The notes under the pieces are model-generated. The model made no database searches. It had not been told where the DNA came from and saw only the letters and a program-made list of their open reading frames with translations. The position numbers and the translations under genes are program-made. Below, one piece after another: positions 35,892 through 45,930 of a stretch of 64,000 nt of DNA; positions within the stretch are counted from its first letter, which is position 1, and the number at the start of each line of letters is the position of its first letter. The DNA lies in contig CBDCJZ010000003.1 of NCBI GenBank assembly GCA_965218075.1, positions 1,860,001 through 1,924,000 of the forward strand, written 5' to 3'. This DNA is from JANQHO01 sp965218075. GTDB lineage: Bacteria; Bacteroidota; Bacteroidia; Flavobacteriales; Schleiferiaceae.

Positions 35892-38800
35892 TTGACACAA
35901 CAACGAGCTCCTTTTGTAATTTTCAACGCTTCAGCTGGAGCGGGAAAAACCTATAAACTGGTAAAACATTACCTCAAGCTGTGCCTTTTGGAAAATTCCC
36001 CTAGCCAGTTCAGAGAAATATTGGCCATTACCTTTACTAACAAAGCAGCTAATGAAATGAAGGATCGGATAATGAACACGCTGCTGCATTTCACTTTCTA
36101 TCCTCAATTAGGTACATTTGAATCTCTTTTTTACGACTTGAAGCAAGAAACTGGCTTTGAGGAAAAAAAATTAGTCTTTCGGTCGAGGAATATCCTAAAA
36201 TCAATTCTTCACTCCTATTCGGCTTTTTCGGTTTCTACTATAGACAAGTTTACTAATCGATTGATTCGCAGCTTTTCAAATGATCTCAAGATAAACGGCA
36301 ATTACGAAATTGAGCTCAATTCTGAGAGCATTTTGAAAGAGGCAATAGACCGTTTTTTAGCTTCTATTGAACCGAAAAAAGCGGTTACTAAAGCACTTAT
36401 AAAATTTATAGAGAATCAACTGACAGAGGGTAAAAGCCCTCGCATTGAAGGCAGTCTTTTAAAAATATGTCAGGAATTACTTGACGAAAAAGCTCACTAT
36501 TTTCTTCACCAGCTCAGAGGGTCCAAAGCGACTGATATCTTAGAGATAAGAGACTCTATTTATGTTCGGATACAAGATCTAGGAAGACAAGCTGTAAATA
36601 TTGCAGAAGAAGTACAAAGCTTTTTGCAAATCAATCAGCTTGATGAAAATTTATTTAGTTATGGCGATCTACCGTGCTATATTCAAAAAGTGTTAAATCA
36701 GCGGAGCTTAGTGTTGCCTTCTAAGAGATTATTGAGTCAGGTAGATGGAAGAAGTGAATTTTATCCCAATTCTAAAAAATCGAAAGCAGAAACAATTTTC
36801 AGTGAAGTTCAGGATGAATTAAGAAAGAGAATGAGCGATTTTTTCCAATGGATTGAAGATAACTTTCCTTATTATCATTTGGCCAAATTGATCCTCAGAG
36901 ACATTCATGCTCTGGCAGTAGTAAGCGAAATTGAAAATAAGCTTGAAGAGATTAAACAGCAAACTAATCGTTTGCCCATTGCAGAATTCAATAAAATTAT
37001 CAGCGATTATCTAGAAAACCAGCCAGCAGCTTTTTTATACGAGAAGATAGGCGTACGCTATCGTCATTATTTCATTGATGAATTTCAGGACACTTCAGTT
37101 TTACAGTGGAAAAATTTGATCCCACTCATCAATAACGCTATTTCCTCGGGGGGTAATGTCTTGCTAGTAGGAGATGCCAAACAGGCTATTTATCGATGGA
37201 GAGGAGGAGATGTAAATCAGATTTTAGATCTCATAGGTGATAGTGAAGCGTCAAACAAAATAGATATAGCAGGTGCAAAAAAACAACTATATGAAAGACA
37301 AAACCTCACTTTGGAGGAAAATTATCGCAGTTATCAAAATATAGTTGATTTTAACAATCAATTGTTTGGATTGGCAGGGGCTAATCTCCCAGCAATACGA
37401 CATCAACGTTTATTCGCAAAAGCTGCACAACGAACTAAGAGAAAGCAAGAAGGGTATGTAAATTTAACCTTGCTCAATTACAATAAAGATAATCCTGATA
37501 TATATATAAAACAACAGTGTGAAAATTGTCTTCAAATAATAAGAAACGCAATCCAAAAAAGAGGTTATCAATTAAAAGACATTGCTATCCTTACTCGTGC
37601 AAAGCAGGAAGCAGTTATCTTGTTTGAGTTTTTAATAGAGAATGATGTAGATGTGGTAAGTGAGCAAAGTTTGATGATAGATCAATCTACAGAAGTAAAA
37701 GCGATAATATCCTTTTTCAGAATACTGGTATGGCCTGATGATTATAAAGGGCGGATAGACTTTTTAGAGTATTTATGGGCTACAGCTATAGAAAAATATG
37801 AAGATAAGCACGATTTCCTTAAAGCCTTTTCGAAAGCTAATTATCGGGATTTGGAACTCTTACTAGAGAGTGTTTTCCCAAACTTTTCTTTCGCCAAGTA
37901 TACCGGCCAGTCATTGCTAAATAAAACCTATCTATTATTACACGAATTGAAAATCAATTACATGGAGGATTCATATTTGTTGACCCTTCTGGATAAAATT
38001 CAGGAATTTGACCTAAAAAATGAGAGAGGTGAAGCTTCCTTTTTACGTTGGTGGGATGACAATGGTTACGAAATATCAGTTTCCTTACCCGAAGATCTCA
38101 ATGCTTTGAAAATGATGACGATTCATAAAGCAAAGGGCTTGGAATTTCCTATTACAATTCTCGCTTTTGCAGATTGGCAAGCTGCCAAAGAGCAAGAAAG
38201 CACAGCTTGGGTATCATTAAACCAAAACGAGTTTGAAGGTTTAGCTGTAGCTAAGGTTCCATTAAGCTCGGCGGACCTAGATTTTACATATCAGAATTAT
38301 CAGAAGACGTATCGTACTAATAAAGAAAATATCTACCTCGATAATCTTAACCTTTTATATGTAGCATTAACCCGAGCAGAAAAAGAACTATACATTTTAG
38401 GTAGTACTGGGAGGAAAGATGACAAAGAAAGAGTGACCATCTATTTTGAAAATTACTTCCAAAATAACACTATTAAAGGCAGAAGCTTCAAATTGGGAAA
38501 ACCCGTAATTAATTCTCAATTAACAAAGTCTGGAGAAACCCCAACTCAGAAGAGCTATGAAAATGCATTATGGACAGAAAATCTAACAATTAGCGTCAAC
38601 TCTCCTCAAAACTGGAATAAAACAGAGGCTCGCTTTAAAGGGTCTATGCTCCATGAGATAATGGCTTTTATCAAAATACCTGAGGACAAAAATAAAGCTA
38701 TAGACTTAGCGATAGCTAAAGGAATAATAGAGTTAGAAGAACGAGAAGAAATAGAAAATTTGATAGATTCTATTTTGCATAATTCTAAATTACACAGATA

Positions 38801-39050
38801 CTACGAAAACAAGTACGACGTCCTGAATGAAAGAGACATTTTAATTCCGATGGCCATGAAAAGTCGTCCTGATCGAATAGTTTTTGAAAATGGAAAAGCA
38901 CATGTGATTGATTATAAATATAGTCTTGAGCAAAACAAACATCGTAAGCAGGTGGAAGCTTATATGCAAAGCTTAGTTGAAATGGGATATCAGCAAGGCG
39001 ATCATGTTCTAGTATATCTAGGGGAACCTGTTAAAGTAGAAAAGTGGTAA
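35892..39050 (+). CDS. UvrD-family helicase-nuclease, AddA-like
   Basis: The 1052-residue protein has UvrD-type helicase motifs: Walker A (FNASAGAGKTYKLV, about 10-23), AITFTNKAANEMKDR (about 45-59), the Walker B box (FIDEFQDTSVLQWKN), VGDAKQAIYRWRGGD, MTIHKAKGLEFP, and motif VI in LLYVALTRAEKEL. The C-terminal 100 residues carry a RecB/AddA-type nuclease (GSMLHEIMAFI, later SRPDRIVFENGKAHVIDYKY). It should act in double-strand break repair with an AddB partner, which is not in this window. No ATG fits; the TTG at 35892 is followed directly by the helicase start. Confidence 0.85.
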   Translation: MTQQRAPFVIFNASAGAGKTYKLVKHYLKLCLLENSPSQFREILAITFTNKAANEMKDRIMNTLLHFTFYPQLGTFESLFYDLKQETGFEEKKLVFRSRNILKSILHSYSAFSVSTIDKFTNRLIRSFSNDLKINGNYEIELNSESILKEAIDRFLASIEPKKAVTKALIKFIENQLTEGKSPRIEGSLLKICQELLDEKAHYFLHQLRGSKATDILEIRDSIYVRIQDLGRQAVNIAEEVQSFLQINQLDENLFSYGDLPCYIQKVLNQRSLVLPSKRLLSQVDGRSEFYPNSKKSKAETIFSEVQDELRKRMSDFFQWIEDNFPYYHLAKLILRDIHALAVVSEIENKLEEIKQQTNRLPIAEFNKIISDYLENQPAAFLYEKIGVRYRHYFIDEFQDTSVLQWKNLIPLINNAISSGGNVLLVGDAKQAIYRWRGGDVNQILDLIGDSEASNKIDIAGAKKQLYERQNLTLEENYRSYQNIVDFNNQLFGLAGANLPAIRHQRLFAKAAQRTKRKQEGYVNLTLLNYNKDNPDIYIKQQCENCLQIIRNAIQKRGYQLKDIAILTRAKQEAVILFEFLIENDVDVVSEQSLMIDQSTEVKAIISFFRILVWPDDYKGRIDFLEYLWATAIEKYEDKHDFLKAFSKANYRDLELLLESVFPNFSFAKYTGQSLLNKTYLLLHELKINYMEDSYLLTLLDKIQEFDLKNERGEASFLRWWDDNGYEISVSLPEDLNALKMMTIHKAKGLEFPITILAFADWQAAKEQESTAWVSLNQNEFEGLAVAKVPLSSADLDFTYQNYQKTYRTNKENIYLDNLNLLYVALTRAEKELYILGSTGRKDDKERVTIYFENYFQNNTIKGRSFKLGKPVINSQLTKSGETPTQKSYENALWTENLTISVNSPQNWNKTEARFKGSMLHEIMAFIKIPEDKNKAIDLAIAKGIIELEEREEIENLIDSILHNSKLHRYYENKYDVLNERDILIPMAMKSRPDRIVFENGKAHVIDYKYSLEQNKHRKQVEAYMQSLVEMGYQQGDHVLVYLGEPVKVEKW

Positions 39051-39084
39051 TTATATTTGTGCAACACTATATAAACAAAACGAG

Positions 39085-40275
39085 ATGCATGAAACCTTAA
39101 AAACACATTTACAGATCGAAATCGAAAAAATAAAAATGTTGGGGCTTTATAAAAAAGAACGGATAATAACCGGAAAACAGGGGACAGAGATAGAAATAGA
39201 AGGAGATAAAAAGGTGTTAAACTTTTGTGCTAATAACTATCTCGGGCTTTCATCTCATCCCAAGGTGATTAAAGCGGCCAAGAAGACCTTAGAGAATTAT
39301 GGTTTTGGGATGTCTTCCGTCCGTTTTATCTGTGGCACACAGGATATTCACAAACAGTTAGAAAGAAAAATAGCCAATTTTTTAGGAATGGAAGATACCA
39401 TTCTTTACGCTGCTGCCTTTGATGCCAATGGCGGAGTGTTTGAACCTTTCCTTACGGCTGAAGATGCTATCATTTCTGATTCTTTAAATCACGCTTCTAT
39501 TATCGACGGAGTTCGTTTATGCAAAGCTCGAAGTTTCCGCTACAACAATAATGATATGGTAGACCTGGAAGAAAAGCTTAAAGAAGCTCAAAGCGTGAGT
39601 CGTTTTTGCAGTATTGTTACCGATGGGGTTTTCTCTATGGATGGCTATGTAGCTCAACTCGATAAAATATGCGATTTAGCCGAAAAGTATAATGCCTTGG
39701 TTGTGGTTGATGAATGCCATGCCACTGGTCTTATTGGTAAAACTGGCAGAGGTACTCATGAGCTAAAAAATGTAATGGGCCGCATTGATATTATAACCGG
39801 AACTCTTGGCAAAGCTTTAGGCGGAGCAATGGGAGGGTTTGCTAGTGGAAGAAAAGAAATCATAGAAATCTTACGTCAACGCTCCCGCCCCTATCTTTTT
39901 TCTAATTCTCTGGCTCCATCCATAGTAGGTGCTTCAATTGCAGTTTTTGATTTACTTAGTGAAACTACTGAATTGCGTGATAAATTAGAATATAACGTCA
40001 ACTATTTTAAAAAGAATATTAAATCTGCAGGTTTTGACGTTAAAGATAGTGATTCAGCAATAGTCCCTATTATTGTGTACGATGCAACTCTTTCTCAACA
40101 GTTTGCCGACCATTTACTAGAAGAAGGTATTTATGTGATTGGTTTCTTTTACCCGGTAGTACCCAAAGGTCAAGCTCGCATCAGAGTTCAGTTGTCAGCT
40201 GCACACGAGCAGGAACATTTAGACAAAGCAATTGCTGCTTTTACCAAGGTAGGCAAAAAATTCCATATTATCTGA
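39085..40275 (+). CDS. kbl: Glycine C-acetyltransferase (2-amino-3-ketobutyrate CoA ligase)
   Basis: Kbl cleaves 2-amino-3-oxobutanoate with CoA to glycine and acetyl-CoA, in threonine breakdown. The 396-residue alpha-oxoamine synthase has FCANNYLGLS, the conserved SLNHASIIDGVRLCKA, DECHATGLIGKTGRG and the PLP lysine in TGTLGKALGGAMGG. The GMSSVRFICGTQ block distinguishes it from BioF. Threonine dehydrogenase (tdh) is not nearby. It converges with coxA, with a 211-base gap. Confidence 0.93.
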   Translation: MHETLKTHLQIEIEKIKMLGLYKKERIITGKQGTEIEIEGDKKVLNFCANNYLGLSSHPKVIKAAKKTLENYGFGMSSVRFICGTQDIHKQLERKIANFLGMEDTILYAAAFDANGGVFEPFLTAEDAIISDSLNHASIIDGVRLCKARSFRYNNNDMVDLEEKLKEAQSVSRFCSIVTDGVFSMDGYVAQLDKICDLAEKYNALVVVDECHATGLIGKTGRGTHELKNVMGRIDIITGTLGKALGGAMGGFASGRKEIIEILRQRSRPYLFSNSLAPSIVGASIAVFDLLSETTELRDKLEYNVNYFKKNIKSAGFDVKDSDSAIVPIIVYDATLSQQFADHLLEEGIYVIGFFYPVVPKGQARIRVQLSAAHEQEHLDKAIAAFTKVGKKFHII

Positions 40276-40486
40276 TCTTTTGGAAACGTTACCTAAAACT
40301 CCGAATAACTATTGTTTTGTCATAAGCTTCACCTCCTTTTTGTTCTTTATTCGCTTAGTCCTCAAATTAGGTTTCGTCTACCATCTATTTTCCCTCCAGA
40401 TTTGAAAGTTCGATTAATAGAATCCTTGATTATAGAAAGATGGCTAATTAGAAAATTACAAATACATCAGAATTATTAAGTACGGG

Positions 40487-42265
40487 TCAATATCCCGTTT
40501 CCATCTCTTCTTCTTTAATGGGAACTGTTTGTGGAATAAAATCATCTTTCGCACCGGGCTTGCTGTAATCGTATGCCCAACGATGTACGTGAGGAATTTT
40601 CTCTGGCCAATTGCCGTGCATGTGTTTTACTGGGGCGGTCCATTCTAAGGTGTTGGATTTCCAAGGGTTTTGCTCAGTTACCTTACCTCGGAACATACTG
40701 TAGAAAAAGTTGAAGATAAATATTATCTGTGCAATACCTCCTGTTATAGCAAAAACGCTGATCAATACGTTGATATCCGCTAAGTCATCAAACATAGGGA
40801 AAGCGGTATTGGTGTAATATCTGCGGGGTAAACCAGCCATGCCCAGAAAGTGCATAGGGAAAAATACACCATAGGCTGACACAAAAGTGATCCAGAAATG
40901 GACATATCCCAAAGCTTTATTCATCTTGCGGCCATACATCTTAGGGAACCAATGGTATACTCCTGCAAACAAACCAAAGATGGCAGAAAGTCCCATTACG
41001 ATGTGAAAGTGAGCTACTACAAAATAGGTATCGTGTACATTAATGTCCAAGGCATTATTTCCTAGTATCAAACCGGTAAGTCCTCCGGTAATAAAGGTAG
41101 ACACCAAGCCGATAGAAAAGAGCATAGCCGGGCTGAGCCTTAAATTACCTTTCCAAAGAGTGGTAATGTAATTAAATACCTTTACTGCTGAAGGTACAGC
41201 GATCAATAGGGTAGTGAAAGTAAATACTGAGCCGAGAAAAGGGTTCATACCGGTAACAAACATATGATGACCCCACACGATGAAGGATAAAAAGGCTATG
41301 GCTAAAAGAGATCCAACCATTGCGCGATATCCGAATATTGGCTTACGGGCATTGGTTGAAATAACTTCGGAAGTGATCCCCAGTGCCGGTAAAATGATGA
41401 TATAAACCTCGGGGTGGCCCAAGAACCAGAAGAGGTGCTGGTATAAAATGGGATTGCCACCCTCATTGGATAGCAACTCACCTGCCACCATTATATCGGA
41501 TAAGTAGAAGCTCGTACCCAAACTGCGGTCAAATATCAAAAGTAAAACAGCAGAAAATAACACTGGAAAAGAAAGTACCCCAAGGATAGCCGTAACGAGG
41601 AAAGCCCATATGGTAAGGGGTAATCTCGTCATAGTCATGCCTTTAGTACGAAGGTTCAATACGGTAACAATATAATTTAATGCTCCTAATAATGAGGATA
41701 CAATAAAGAGCGTCATACTTACTAGCCAAAGTGTCATCCCCATGCCTGAACCAAGAATAGCCTGAGGCAAAGCGCTTAATGGGGGATAAACTGTCCAGCC
41801 TGCTGAAGCAGGTCCGCTTTCTACGAAAAGGGAAATAACCATCACCAAACTGGAAGAGAAAAAAAACCAATAAGACAACATGTTTAGAAAACCCGAAGCC
41901 ATATCACGAGCTCCAATTTGCAATGGAATTAACAGGTTGGAAAAAGTACCGCTTAAACCTGCTGTTAATACAAAGAATACCATTATGGTACCATGAATGG
42001 TAATTAAGGCTAAATAAATATTGGGATCCATTATACCGTCTGCTCCCCATTTTCCTAGGAGGGTTTCCAGTATGGGCCATTGCTTATCGGGCCAAGCCAA
42101 CTGCAAACGAAAAAGTAGAGACATGCCAACACCTATAACTCCCATTATCATTCCAGTAAGTAGAAATTGCTTGGCAATTATTTTATGATCCTGACTAAAA
42201 ACGTATTTGGTCAAAAAAGTTTCTTTGTGATGATGGTTGTGTGCATGTACATCATGTGCCGTCAT
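40487..42265 (-). CDS. coxA: Cytochrome c oxidase subunit I
   Basis: This is the catalytic subunit of a heme-copper oxidase, which reduces oxygen to water and pumps protons. The 592-residue protein has about 12 membrane helices, with the heme-copper and proton-channel signatures WFLGHPEVYIIILP (contains the active-site Tyr/His segment), WGHHMFVTGM (CuB histidines) and DTYFVVAHFHIVMG (heme ligands). The N-terminus has a histidine-rich stretch (HDVHAHNHHH). It is the last gene of the act-cox operon. Subunits III and IV are not in the window. Confidence 0.96.
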   Translation of the reverse strand: MTAHDVHAHNHHHKETFLTKYVFSQDHKIIAKQFLLTGMIMGVIGVGMSLLFRLQLAWPDKQWPILETLLGKWGADGIMDPNIYLALITIHGTIMVFFVLTAGLSGTFSNLLIPLQIGARDMASGFLNMLSYWFFFSSSLVMVISLFVESGPASAGWTVYPPLSALPQAILGSGMGMTLWLVSMTLFIVSSLLGALNYIVTVLNLRTKGMTMTRLPLTIWAFLVTAILGVLSFPVLFSAVLLLIFDRSLGTSFYLSDIMVAGELLSNEGGNPILYQHLFWFLGHPEVYIIILPALGITSEVISTNARKPIFGYRAMVGSLLAIAFLSFIVWGHHMFVTGMNPFLGSVFTFTTLLIAVPSAVKVFNYITTLWKGNLRLSPAMLFSIGLVSTFITGGLTGLILGNNALDINVHDTYFVVAHFHIVMGLSAIFGLFAGVYHWFPKMYGRKMNKALGYVHFWITFVSAYGVFFPMHFLGMAGLPRRYYTNTAFPMFDDLADINVLISVFAITGGIAQIIFIFNFFYSMFRGKVTEQNPWKSNTLEWTAPVKHMHGNWPEKIPHVHRWAYDYSKPGAKDDFIPQTVPIKEEEMETGY

Positions 42266-42296
42266 ATCATCTTTTATTTTATATTCTGTTAATGCT

Positions 42297-43328
42297 TTAT
42301 AGGGTCATAACCTCAGCAAAAGTTTTTTGTTCATGTAGCCATTTATTAACCTCTTCCTCGGTTTCAACAACCACTTTCATTTGCATGTTATAGTGGGCTG
42401 ACCCACAAACTTTATTACACAGTAAAATATAATTAAATTCCCAATTGTCATCTCCCTTAACTGCACGTATCTCATTGACATTCTCAACTTTTTTCAGCAC
42501 ATCGGAATTATGCCGCATTTCAGCAGTAGTAATACTTGGCACAAAATGGAATTGGGTATCGATGCCTGGTACACAATTCATCTGAACCTTAAAATGAGGC
42601 AAATAGGCTGAATGTATCACGTCCTGACTTCTAAATTTAAATAGAATCGATTTATTTACCGGCAAATGAAGTTCGCTGGTAATGATGTCATCCAATGAAT
42701 TTACGTCACTAGTGTCTATTCCCAGATTGTTAGCTCCATCAATTATCTTTACATTAGCATAGCCTAAAACGTTATCTTCACCAGAGTAGCGAGCTTGCCA
42801 GTTAAATTGTTTGGCATAAATTTCAATTACTATAGGTTCTTTCTTAGAGTTTGGGTTCATTACTTCACTCCAGGTGATCAAGCCATAAAAGATCAAACCT
42901 GCTAACACTATTGCGGGAACAGCTGTCCAGAAAAGCTCTAATTTGTTATTATGCTCCATGTAAATCGCTTTGCGCTTAGAGCTACCTCTGAACAGATAAG
43001 TAAAACCGAATAACAAAGGCTGGGTTATAAAGAATACTACTATAATCAGCCACATGGAAATGTCCCACAGATTATCAATATCTATCCCATGTAAAGATGC
43101 TGATATGGGTAAGAGGGACGACTTATATTTAGTGATCATCCAAAAGAAACTCCCAATCATAAAGATCATAAAGATCAATATCAATATGCCCTGTGTACGA
43201 TTGTCTCTATCGGTTATAGAAGTGTCATCACTTCCTTTAATTTCTGCTGACAATTCAAAAACCCTCACTATCTGGGCAATAGCCACTAGACCCGATATTC
43301 CAATTACAATAATCAGTAAAGTTTCCAT
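42297..43328 (-). CDS. coxB: Cytochrome c oxidase subunit II
   Basis: The subunit receives electrons through its binuclear CuA centre. In the 343-residue protein the CuA ligands are seen at H239 (DVIHSAYLPHF), C304, C308, H312 and M315 (LLCNKVCGSAHYNM). Four hydrophobic segments occupy the first 155 residues, two more than the usual subunit II, a Bacteroidota feature. No cytochrome c domain is fused at the C-terminus. The gene lies between actF and coxA in one operon. Confidence 0.95.
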   Translation of the reverse strand: METLLIIVIGISGLVAIAQIVRVFELSAEIKGSDDTSITDRDNRTQGILILIFMIFMIGSFFWMITKYKSSLLPISASLHGIDIDNLWDISMWLIIVVFFITQPLLFGFTYLFRGSSKRKAIYMEHNNKLELFWTAVPAIVLAGLIFYGLITWSEVMNPNSKKEPIVIEIYAKQFNWQARYSGEDNVLGYANVKIIDGANNLGIDTSDVNSLDDIITSELHLPVNKSILFKFRSQDVIHSAYLPHFKVQMNCVPGIDTQFHFVPSITTAEMRHNSDVLKKVENVNEIRAVKGDDNWEFNYILLCNKVCGSAHYNMQMKVVVETEEEVNKWLHEQKTFAEVMTL

Positions 43329-43342
43329 TCTTTAACTAGCAT

Positions 43343-44716
43343 TTATATATGATGGTACTTACTTTCCAAGAACATAGGATGATTCTTCTGAACCAATGAC
43401 GCCTTCGCAAGAGCACTAAACACTACATAAATAAACAGTCCTGTAAAGCCCAGGAAGGTTCCGATATGGACTAAACTAATGTTCCAAAGAGAACCTACAG
43501 TTCCAGGCAGGATCATAATGAATACGTTTAACCAGTGTCCGATAATTATAAAAATTCCCGTTACCACAATAAAACCAAAATTTCTTTTTGCACTACGACT
43601 CATCAATATTGACATCGGGAATATGAAATTTAGCGTTGCCATTATAAAAAATAAACCCTTATACTCGCCAAGGCGAATCATATAATAAGTTACTTCCTCC
43701 GGAATGTTTGCATACCAGATTAGCATGAACTGAGAAAACCATAGATAAGTCCAGAAGATAGAAAAGGCAAATATAAATTTGCCTAAATCGTGAATATGGC
43801 TTTCGTTTACCTCTTTGAGGTAACCTTGGTTCTTTAGATAAAGTACAATAAGGGTTAGAATGGTTAAGGAACTAACAAAAATCCCAGAAAAGGTATACCA
43901 GCCAAACAAAGTGCTATACCAATGAGTATCGATACTCATAATCCAGTCCCAGGCACTGGTGGAAGATGTTATGGCAAAAAATACTATGAAACCAGCAGAG
44001 AAATTACGCATCCTTTTCCACTGAGCGATTGCATCAACACCTTTATCCATTTTAAAAGACATTCTACGGAGTAGCATAGCTCCTCCAACCCAGCCAATCA
44101 AATAAATAATAGTCCGAAACAGGTAGAAGGGTTTATTCAAGTAAGCTTCTTTTCCAGCAACGATCTCATCATAGTGGGGTGATTCGGGATCCATAACACC
44201 TTCTTCCATCCAGTGCCAAAGATGATTGTCGCCGATGTGATAAATTCCGGTTACTATCAATGCTAACATGATGATCATAGGAACGATCAAAAACTGCGAC
44301 ATGGCTTCCATAATTCTCAAGATTAGAGTAGCCCAACCTGCTTGAGTAGCATATTGAATGGCTAAGAAGAACAAAGCTCCTAAAGCAATTGCCAAAAAGA
44401 AAAAATTGTTTACCATCAGATTAGCCCAGGACTTATTCTTCATCTGGCGGTGTAGATGTTCGGTATCTACGTGGCTGGAATCCATGTTTTCGTTATAGTG
44501 ATTGTTTTCTGGTAGGGCCCTCGAAGCGCCTTTATGATAAATGTAATTGTCTTTCAGTTCTTCAAAATATTCAGAGCTATGATGGTCAATGTGATGTTCT
44601 TCTTCATGATGGTCATTATGGCTGTCGTCTGCAAAAAAACTTGCCACCACTGATATCACTCCGATGAGGATCAGCACAAATGACAATATTTTTACTCCGC
44701 GAGTAAATTCAAACAT
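43343..44716 (-). CDS. actF: Alternative Complex III membrane subunit ActF
   Basis: This NrfD/PsrC-type membrane subunit of the quinol-oxidising Alternative Complex III has about ten membrane helices over 457 residues. Between the first and second helices it has a histidine-rich loop (residues 30-49, seven His in about 14 residues, around HNDHHEEEHHIDHH). The position in the act operon and the similarity to ActC support the assignment. The cytochrome oxidase genes follow at once. The His-rich loop could bind metal, but this is inference. Confidence 0.93.
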   Translation of the reverse strand: MFEFTRGVKILSFVLILIGVISVVASFFADDSHNDHHEEEHHIDHHSSEYFEELKDNYIYHKGASRALPENNHYNENMDSSHVDTEHLHRQMKNKSWANLMVNNFFFLAIALGALFFLAIQYATQAGWATLILRIMEAMSQFLIVPMIIMLALIVTGIYHIGDNHLWHWMEEGVMDPESPHYDEIVAGKEAYLNKPFYLFRTIIYLIGWVGGAMLLRRMSFKMDKGVDAIAQWKRMRNFSAGFIVFFAITSSTSAWDWIMSIDTHWYSTLFGWYTFSGIFVSSLTILTLIVLYLKNQGYLKEVNESHIHDLGKFIFAFSIFWTYLWFSQFMLIWYANIPEEVTYYMIRLGEYKGLFFIMATLNFIFPMSILMSRSAKRNFGFIVVTGIFIIIGHWLNVFIMILPGTVGSLWNISLVHIGTFLGFTGLFIYVVFSALAKASLVQKNHPMFLESKYHHI

Positions 44717-44741
44717 TTTTCGATTTATTAAAAACTTATTT

Positions 44742-45398
44742 CTAATTCTGTTGCTCCTTCATTACCTCAGCCTTATTGGTCTTAGTGGCAACTGCAGCAT
44801 TAGTTTTTCTTGTCTCTTCACCTTCATCAGTTAAAGCTCTTCTTAGGTTCAACACATGGTAAGCAATTTTCCATCTCTCTTCGGGCGTAACCTGAGAAGC
44901 ATGAGATCCCATTACTCCTTTACCATAGGTTATCACGTGAAAAATAGATCCCATATTAATATCACGGTCTACGTAAGAGGGAATCCCCAAGAATTTGTCT
45001 CGCTTCATCAATATACCTTGTCCATCGCCTTTCTCGCCATGACAAGGAGAACAGTAAATACCATATAGCTTAGCGCTTTCCATCAATGTAATAGAATCTG
45101 GCTTAATACTGGAGGGTACTTTAAGATTGGCTTTTGCAAGTTCATAGCCTTTGACTGAAGAGGAATAATTTTGATAAGTCATAAAACCACGGGGGACAGT
45201 TCCATCTACAGGTTTACGAGCTGAAAGGCTATCGACAAATTGACCATAAGCCTGATATGCCTCAAGGGCAGGACCTCTGTACATGTCTGGCATGTATTCC
45301 CAGCCTGGAGATTGTTCACTGCCACAGGAACTGAGGAAAATATTATTCATTCCCAACAAAAACAACAGAGCGAAATTTTTTTTTCTAAGCCTCTTCAT
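44742..45398 (-). CDS. actE: Alternative Complex III monoheme cytochrome c subunit ActE
   Basis: The ATG at 45398 (MKRLRKKNFALLFLLG) gives a lipoprotein signal with the anchor cysteine at residue 25 (IFLSSCG). One covalent heme site is present (CSPCHGEKGDG, C116-H120 in this numbering), and a later GKGVMGSHASQVTPEERW block resembles the methionine-ligand region of cytochrome c domains. It would pass electrons from ActB to the oxidase. A frame opens four codons earlier and overlaps actD by 26 bases. Its 3' end lies 25 bases from actF. Confidence 0.93.
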   Translation of the reverse strand: MKRLRKKNFALLFLLGMNNIFLSSCGSEQSPGWEYMPDMYRGPALEAYQAYGQFVDSLSARKPVDGTVPRGFMTYQNYSSSVKGYELAKANLKVPSSIKPDSITLMESAKLYGIYCSPCHGEKGDGQGILMKRDKFLGIPSYVDRDINMGSIFHVITYGKGVMGSHASQVTPEERWKIAYHVLNLRRALTDEGEETRKTNAAVATKTNKAEVMKEQQN

Positions 45399-45930
45399 TG
45401 GGGGTCTCACTTATTTCAATGGCTCCAGTCTCTTTTAGAATAGACATTAGTTCTTCTTTATCACCGGTAAGCTCCACTTCCATTAGGAATTTATCGTCTG
45501 TAGTCCTAGGGTCGGGATTAACGGGCTTTCTTCCAGGATAAATACCATTGCGCACAAAAAGAGTCCACACCATAAGGTGAGCGGCAAAGAATACAGTTAA
45601 TTCAAACAGAATAGGCACAAAAGCTAGCATATTGTATCCCCATGAAAAACTGGGTTTCCCTCCTATGTTCATTGGCCAGTCCACGATCATCATACCGTAA
45701 GTGATGAAAATAGCAGTAGCTAATCCCAATAAACCGTATAGAAAAGCTGCTGTGCCAATACGGGTTGGAGCTAATCCCATGGCATGATCCAAACCATCAA
45801 TTGGAAAAGGTGAGTATATCTCTTCAATGTGATATCCTTTTGATCGGACGTCTTTTACGCCTTTTAGCAAATCGTCATCGTCCTCGTAAAGAGCCTTGAT
45901 GATTACTTTGTGATCAACAGTCTTATTCAT
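45385..45930 (-). CDS. actD: Alternative Complex III subunit ActD (DUF3341)
   Basis: The 181-residue protein has two membrane helices and the DUF3341 layout of ActD, the small subunit of Alternative Complex III. Recognisable blocks are EIYSPFPIDGLDHAMGL and LPILFEL-type helix text (FVPILFELTVFFAAH). Its start overlaps the end of actC by 8 bases and its end overlaps actE, so the genes are translationally coupled. Confidence 0.92.
   Translation of the reverse strand: MNKTVDHKVIIKALYEDDDDLLKGVKDVRSKGYHIEEIYSPFPIDGLDHAMGLAPTRIGTAAFLYGLLGLATAIFITYGMMIVDWPMNIGGKPSFSWGYNMLAFVPILFELTVFFAAHLMVWTLFVRNGIYPGRKPVNPDPRTTDDKFLMEVELTGDKEELMSILKETGAIEISETPNEEA

Noticed and set aside
42384..42420. CuA site of CoxB has Lys where many oxidases have Glu (C-N-K-V-C)
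   Set aside because: I recall the same residue in other Bacteroidota CoxB proteins and the Glu ligates only through its backbone, so it is probably lineage-typical.
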